Below, one piece after another: positions 39,727 to 43,527 of a stretch of DNA of 43,527 nt; positions within the stretch are counted from its first letter, which is position 1; each line of letters opens with the position of its first letter. The notes below the pieces were generated by a model. That model was not told where the DNA came from, made no database searches, and worked only from the letters and a program-made list of their open reading frames with translations. Where the stretch lies: positions 1-43,527 of the forward strand of contig JANMZO010000120.1 in assembly GCA_031383405.1 (NCBI GenBank). Direction: 5' to 3'. Both the position numbers and the translations under genes were made by a program. This DNA is from JANMZO01 sp031383405. GTDB lineage: Bacteria > Actinomycetota > Acidimicrobiia > Acidimicrobiales > JANYDT01.

Positions 39727-40419
39727 ATGCGGTCCCGCACGTTCGTTCCCAGCCGATTTGTCGCAACCGCGGTTGCGCTCTGTATCGCGGTGTTCGCTCT
39801 CAACGAAGGTCCAGCTTTCGGCAGCGGAGGAGCCGGCCTGACGCTGCAGGCCGCACCTCCGACGGCGGCGACGGTGCCGCCGGAGAGAACAATCCCGCGA
39901 ATCACTTCGCCGGTTCGAAAGACCGTGAAGAAGAAGGTCGTCCGCAAACCGGTCACGACGGTGAAGCACGGCAACACGACGGGAACGACGATCGCCGGTG
40001 CGGGCACAACGACCACGGTCAAGCCGCTTCGGGCGACCGTAAATGGCTCCGGTTCGTATGTAGCGGTACGGGCTGAACCAGATCCGAAATCGGCCCTGCT
40101 ACGACGTATTCCCGATGGAACGATCGTGTCGATCGGATGCCAGATGATTGGCGTGTCCGTGGCTGATCCGGGGCTGCGGCGCAAGAGCGCCGTGTGGAAC
40201 CGGTTGACCGCGGGCGGGTACATGACGAACCTCTACTCGAGCCTCTACCGCGACGGTGAAACCAAACCTACCGTCGGCCATGTCTGTTCACGGTCGACCT
40301 CGGTTTCCGGGACCGAGGGTTCGGGCAGTCCGGCAACCACGACGACACAAGTTCCCTCGGATGGCGGGCCCGCGAACGGCAAGGTCCCGACCAAACCGGC
40401 CGTAACCGCGGTCAGCTAG
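39727..40419 (+). CDS. Secreted protein with SH3-like domain
   Basis: A 230-residue exported protein of unknown role. It has a basic N-terminus and hydrophobic signal (MRSRTFVPSRFVATAVALCIAVFALN region), then a linker rich in Pro, Thr and Lys (residues about 35-105). A bacterial SH3-like domain follows from about residue 110 (SGSYVAVRAEPDPKSALLRRIPDGTIVSIGC), ending with a segment like ADPGLRRKSAVWNRL and TAGGYMTNLYSSLY. A second Thr/Pro/Gly linker forms the tail. Such domains bind peptidoglycan or other surface polymers. The ATG at 39727 is chosen over an upstream TTG because the signal peptide starts there. Confidence 0.75.
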   Translation: MRSRTFVPSRFVATAVALCIAVFALNEGPAFGSGGAGLTLQAAPPTAATVPPERTIPRITSPVRKTVKKKVVRKPVTTVKHGNTTGTTIAGAGTTTTVKPLRATVNGSGSYVAVRAEPDPKSALLRRIPDGTIVSIGCQMIGVSVADPGLRRKSAVWNRLTAGGYMTNLYSSLYRDGETKPTVGHVCSRSTSVSGTEGSGSPATTTTQVPSDGGPANGKVPTKPAVTAVS

Positions 40420-40450
40420 TCCGCACGACAACACATGCCGGGTTGCGCGC

Positions 40451-40771
40451 CTACCCGGGCGATACGGTCTGGTGGAGCACAGCCCAGGTAGGCGTGAACG
40501 AGACCTGCTGGTCGTCGACCTGAGCAGTGCCGTCAACGAGCAACGCCAATGTTTCTCCCGACGGCGGAGGGAAGAGCAGCGTCGCTTTCGGGTTGCTGAG
40601 TAAGTTCGCGGCGGTACGTTTTCCGACGTCGAAGCGGAACATCGAGCCGTGCACGGTGAGAGATATCGAGTTGACCCTGGGTGCCGTCGTTGGATCGACG
40701 CTCACGAGAAACGCCGTTGGAAATCGTGCGCTTTGTTCGGCAAGGTCGGCTAACGACACGGGAATACTCAT
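40451..40771 (-). CDS. Pyridoxamine-phosphate-oxidase-like split-barrel protein
   Basis: A 106-residue protein with the PPOX/FMN-binding split-barrel fold: RFPTAFLVSVDPTTAPRVNSISLTVHG, RFDVGKRTAANLLSNPKATLLFPP, then ALLVDGTAQVDD. Members use FMN or F420 and reduce or bind small molecules; this one is short and its cofactor is uncertain. It is encoded 31 bases after the amidase on the same strand and converges with the SH3-like gene. Confidence 0.78.
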   Translation of the reverse strand: MSIPVSLADLAEQSARFPTAFLVSVDPTTAPRVNSISLTVHGSMFRFDVGKRTAANLLSNPKATLLFPPPSGETLALLVDGTAQVDDQQVSFTPTWAVLHQTVSPG

Positions 40772-40802
40772 GCAGCGAACATACTCACTTCGGTTTCATC
40801 GC

Positions 40803-42239
40803 TCAGGCCCGGCCGATGCGAAGATCGGCGAGGGTGGTTTCGTAGGCCGCCGCCAGTTGCAGTACTGCGAGATCTCCCCGAGGCTTTCCTATGAGCTGCA
40901 TTCCCATTGGCAGACCGGTGGGTCCGAAGCCGACTGGCACGCTGATGCAGGGCAGGCCGGCAAAGGTGGCGTAGATCACGACCTCCATCCAGCGATGGTA
41001 GGTGTCCATAGCTTTGCCGGCGATCACCGACGGCCAACGCAACTCGGCCGGAAACGGAAATACCTGTGCGGTCGGCAGGGCCAGCACGTCGAATCGTTCG
41101 AAGAGTCCGAGCATGCTCTGGTAGAACGCGCTCCGCGTTTGACTGGCTTGGAGAGTTTGGGAACCGGTCAGTGTCTGCGCCTGGTCGAATTCCCATAGCG
41201 CCTCCGGCTTCATCAGATTGCGGTGCCCGGCCTTGATATGCGGTGCCATCGAAGCCGAGACGAGCCAGCGACGCCAGACCAACCAGGCGTCCCATACCGC
41301 ATCGGGAGGCATGCCGAGCGCGGTCGGTTCCACGTCGCAACCGAGGGAGATGAGCCGACTCAAACCGGCTTCGCACGTCTGAAGAACGCCCGATTCCATG
41401 GAGAGGTAGCCGTCCAACGAACCCAACCACCCAACTCTTGTGTTGCGCGCGTCATAAGCGCGCAGATTTTCCTCGTTGAACCGCTGGCCGTCGTCGAGCG
41501 AAAGCGGTGATCTCGGGTCGTAGCCGGCCTGCACATCCAACAGCATCGTGACATCGCCAACACTTCGACCCATCGGTCCTTCTGTGGAAAGTTGGGCGAC
41601 GAACGAGTCGTTGACCGGCCAGGCCGGCACCCGTCCCTGACTTGGCCGAAATCCGAAGACGTTGTTGAACGCGGCGGGGTTACGGAGCGAACCCATGAAG
41701 TCGCCGCCATCGGCTACGGGCACCATCGAGGTCGCCAGTGCCACCGCTGCTCCTCCGCTTGAACCGCCGGCGCTTCTTGTCGCGTCGTATGCGTTGCCGG
41801 TGGCACCGAAGACGGGGTTGAACGAATGTGATCCGAGCCCGAATTCGGGCACGTTCGTCTTGCCGATGACGATGCAACCGGCCTGCTTCATCCGGGCCAC
41901 GACGAGGGAGTCAAAGCTCGGTACGAAGTCGCGAAAAATCGGGGATCCGAAGGTGGTGCGCACACCTTTCGTGTTGGCCATGTCCTTGACCGCGATCGGC
42001 AGACCGTGCAGGGCGCCGAGTTGCCTGCCGGAGGCGATGTCGCCATCGCGCTGCGCAGCTTCGTCCAGAAGCCTGTCGCGATCCTGAAGGCTCACTATCG
42101 CGTTGAACGAGGCATTTCGTTGTTCGATGCGGTCGAGGAAGGCCGACATGACCTCCCGGCACGAAATAGTACGTGTCCGTATCGCTTCGGCGAGCACGGT
42201 CGCCGGAAGGAGGACCAGGCTCTCAGAATCCGGGGGCAC
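40803..42239 (-). CDS. Amidase signature family hydrolase
   Basis: A 478-residue amidase. The Ser-cisSer-Lys triad is visible: K85 in GLPIAVKDMAN, the glycine/serine loop AGGSSGGAAVALAT with S160/S161, and S184 in DGGDFMGSLR. The C-terminal PVGFGPTGLPMGMQLIGKP is also typical. Such enzymes hydrolyse amides, nitrile-derived amides or aryl esters, or act as Glu-tRNA amidotransferase subunits; here no GatB or GatC is adjacent, so a metabolic amidase is favoured. The GTG start overlaps the SDR's TAG by one base, so the genes are probably coupled. It may act with the second amidohydrolase in the window, though they are far apart. Confidence 0.93.
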   Translation of the reverse strand: MPPDSESLVLLPATVLAEAIRTRTISCREVMSAFLDRIEQRNASFNAIVSLQDRDRLLDEAAQRDGDIASGRQLGALHGLPIAVKDMANTKGVRTTFGSPIFRDFVPSFDSLVVARMKQAGCIVIGKTNVPEFGLGSHSFNPVFGATGNAYDATRSAGGSSGGAAVALATSMVPVADGGDFMGSLRNPAAFNNVFGFRPSQGRVPAWPVNDSFVAQLSTEGPMGRSVGDVTMLLDVQAGYDPRSPLSLDDGQRFNEENLRAYDARNTRVGWLGSLDGYLSMESGVLQTCEAGLSRLISLGCDVEPTALGMPPDAVWDAWLVWRRWLVSASMAPHIKAGHRNLMKPEALWEFDQAQTLTGSQTLQASQTRSAFYQSMLGLFERFDVLALPTAQVFPFPAELRWPSVIAGKAMDTYHRWMEVVIYATFAGLPCISVPVGFGPTGLPMGMQLIGKPRGDLAVLQLAAAYETTLADLRIGRA

Positions 42240-43012
42240 TAGAACCGGCCGCCGTCGACCAGGAAGTGCTGGGCCGTGCAGGCCGCACCATCATCGGCGG
42301 CCAGAAAGAGCACCATCTGGGCGAACTCATCCGGAAGGATCCGCCGTTTGATCATCTGATCGTGCATTGTCTGGGCCTCTCCGTCGGCGCTCCACCACTT
42401 GGACAGCTGACGCTCGGTCGCCACCCAGCCCGGCAGCACGGAATTCACGCGAACACCGTGAGGGCCGAACGTCCGGGCCATTGTTCGTGTGATTCCCTCC
42501 ACGGCTGACTTGGCGATCGCGTAACCGGGAAACATGTCTTCCTTCATCAGGTAGCTGCTGGATCCGATGTTGATGATCGAGCCACTACCGGCTTCGATCA
42601 TGTTCGGAGCCAAGGACTGGATGGCGAAGAAGTAGTGGCGGAGATTGGTGTTGATCCGGTCGTCGAAATATTCGGGTGTCATGCTCCGCCAGTCGTGGCG
42701 ATCGTCGTTCGCCGCGTTGTTGACCAGAACCGTAACGGTGCCGATAACTCGCGTCGCCTCGGCACAGGCCGCGCGCAGGGATTCGATGTTGCGTAGATCC
42801 ACTTCGAAGAAGAGCGGCGTATAGGCGACGCCCGCCTCAGCGCAGCGATGAATGGTGTCGTGCGCCCCTTCGACACTCTTGTCGACGAAGGCCACCCGGC
42901 TTCCCTGTCGGGCGAATTGTTCCACGATGGCGCTGCCGATGCCCTCGGCGCCGCCGGTGACAAGGATCGTCCGGTCGTGGAGGGAGGGGTACGTGGCGTA
43001 GCTGAAGGTCAC
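42239..43012 (-). CDS. SDR oxidoreductase
   Basis: A 257-residue short-chain dehydrogenase: TGGAEGIG, NNAAND in place of NNAG, serines in INIGSSSY, and YAIAK. The standard end is AACTAQHFLVDGG. The GTG at 43012 overlaps the stop of the upstream dehydrogenase by four bases (GTGA) and follows a GGAAAG ribosome site, so it is chosen over an in-frame start at 43048. The gene is followed by the amidase. Likely an NAD-dependent alcohol or hydroxyacid dehydrogenase; the substrate is unknown. Confidence 0.9.
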   Translation of the reverse strand: MTFSYATYPSLHDRTILVTGGAEGIGSAIVEQFARQGSRVAFVDKSVEGAHDTIHRCAEAGVAYTPLFFEVDLRNIESLRAACAEATRVIGTVTVLVNNAANDDRHDWRSMTPEYFDDRINTNLRHYFFAIQSLAPNMIEAGSGSIINIGSSSYLMKEDMFPGYAIAKSAVEGITRTMARTFGPHGVRVNSVLPGWVATERQLSKWWSADGEAQTMHDQMIKRRILPDEFAQMVLFLAADDGAACTAQHFLVDGGRF

Positions 43013-43527
43013 GGCGTCGTTCTTTCCGGTGGAAGTGTCTGCCACCACGAACGGAGGCGATGTGCGGAATCACCGTTGACAGCGCGGGGCGGCATGGCCC
43101 GGTTGCCAATCGCCATGACCTGTTCGACCGAACTCATGGCCTGCGCATGCGCGTTCTCCGGTGTCAGACCGCCGAGATGCGGCGTGGCGACGACACCCGG
43201 TCGTTGTGCCAACGACGGGGAGGGTCGCTGATCGGGGCCGCAGCCCACGTCCATCGCGAGTCCTCCGAGGCGCCCGGAGTCGAGCGACGCAGCAACGGCG
43301 TCCTCGTCGAGGAGCTCACCTCGCGACACGTTGACCAGCATGGTCCCGGGGCGGACATGCCGGAGAGCCTCGGCGTTGATCATGCGGTGTGTTGACGGCA
43401 GTGATGGTGCCAAAGGGAGCACGAAGTCCGATGACCGCAGGAGTTCGTCGAGCGGGAGTGATTCGAAACCGTCGGTCGTGGCGGAAATAGTTGCCTCCGG
43501 ATCGCAGACGACCACAGGGTTCACGAC
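43009..43527 (-). CDS. D-isomer-specific 2-hydroxyacid dehydrogenase, C-terminal part (runs off the right edge)
   Basis: The last 172 or so residues of a D-2-hydroxyacid or phosphoglycerate-type dehydrogenase. Recognisable parts are VVVCDPEA (end of the second cofactor strand), the helix DELLRSSDFVLPLAPSLPSTHRMI, VRPGTMLVNVSRGELLDEDA with the catalytic arginine, and VVATPHLGGLTPENA with the catalytic histidine. The GxGxxG cofactor loop and N-terminal domain lie beyond the window edge. It precedes and overlaps the SDR, suggesting an operon of two dehydrogenases and an amidase. Confidence 0.88.
   Translation of the reverse strand, partial: VVNPVVVCDPEATISATTDGFESLPLDELLRSSDFVLPLAPSLPSTHRMINAEALRHVRPGTMLVNVSRGELLDEDAVAASLDSGRLGGLAMDVGCGPDQRPSPSLAQRPGVVATPHLGGLTPENAHAQAMSSVEQVMAIGNRAMPPRAVNGDSAHRLRSWWQTLPPERTTP

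Noticed and set aside
40438..40458. CCGGGT / ACCCGG inverted repeat as a terminator between convergent genes
   Set aside because: Only six base pairs, no T-run, and it runs into the stop codon of the PPOX-like gene.
1..43527. Prophage, transposon or integrative element
   Set aside because: No integrase, transposase, phage structural gene, tRNA attachment site or long flanking direct repeat was found.

Overview
This is a GC-rich window (several GTG starts, strong G/C third-position bias, SD-type ribosome sites, many 4-base ATGA/GTGA gene overlaps). The mix of NarL-type response regulators, class III cyclase/AAA/TPR relics, many SDRs, form-II CoxL-type hydroxylases, a CUT2 transporter and P450s fits a free-living actinobacterium. 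Acidimicrobiia is my best guess from gene style only; no marker gene is present to prove it. No rRNA, tRNA, CRISPR array, transposase or integrase was seen.

Layout. 1-1376 (minus): start of one response regulator, a complete second one, and a SnoaL/NTF2-like protein. 1576-6193 (plus): branched-chain 2-oxoacid dehydrogenase E1 alpha, E1 beta and E2, then a DsbA-like protein with a broken CxxC. 6294-6966 (minus): a Phd/VapC-type toxin-antitoxin pair. 7332-9420 (plus): an FAD oxidoreductase and a cupin of the DMSP-lyase/lyase-like family with all metal and catalytic residues. 9417-13199 (minus): an AGPS-like FAD oxidase, an FGGY sugar kinase and a KduD-like SDR. 13697-15766 (minus): a TIM-barrel isomerase, an ACMSD-like amidohydrolase and a 3Fe-4S ferredoxin. 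15934-20019: a TrmB-type regulator, an SDR-SnoaL fusion, a second SDR and cytochrome P450 number 1. 20164-24622 (plus): a complete CUT2-type ABC importer. 24681-28341 (plus): a three-subunit molybdenum hydroxylase. 28446-29983: a decayed cyclase/AAA/TPR regulator. 30373-31776 (minus): a DUF234-type ATPase. 31915-38982 (minus): cytochrome P450 number 2, SDRs, amidohydrolase, ThuA-like protein and CoA transferase. 39149-40419 (plus): a cupredoxin and a secreted SH3-like protein. 40451-43527 (minus): a PPOX-fold protein, an amidase, an SDR and the C-terminal part of a D-2-hydroxyacid dehydrogenase.

How it fits together (inference). The middle of the window looks like a catabolic island: CUT2 uptake, oxidation by P450s (with the 3Fe-4S ferredoxin as likely electron donor) and by a molybdenum hydroxylase, alcohol/ketone steps by SDRs, ring or C-C cleavage by amidohydrolase-fold enzymes, CoA activation by a CaiB-type transferase, and sugar-type steps (kinase, isomerase, ThuA). 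A P450 plus an SDR of one particular subtype occurs twice, at 16.9-20.0 kb and at 31.9-34.7 kb, and both P450s share unusual I-helix sequences and lack the usual N-terminal region. This duplicated P450-SDR module and the DMSP-lyase-like cupin are the strongest candidates for undescribed biochemistry. The substrate cannot be read from the sequence.
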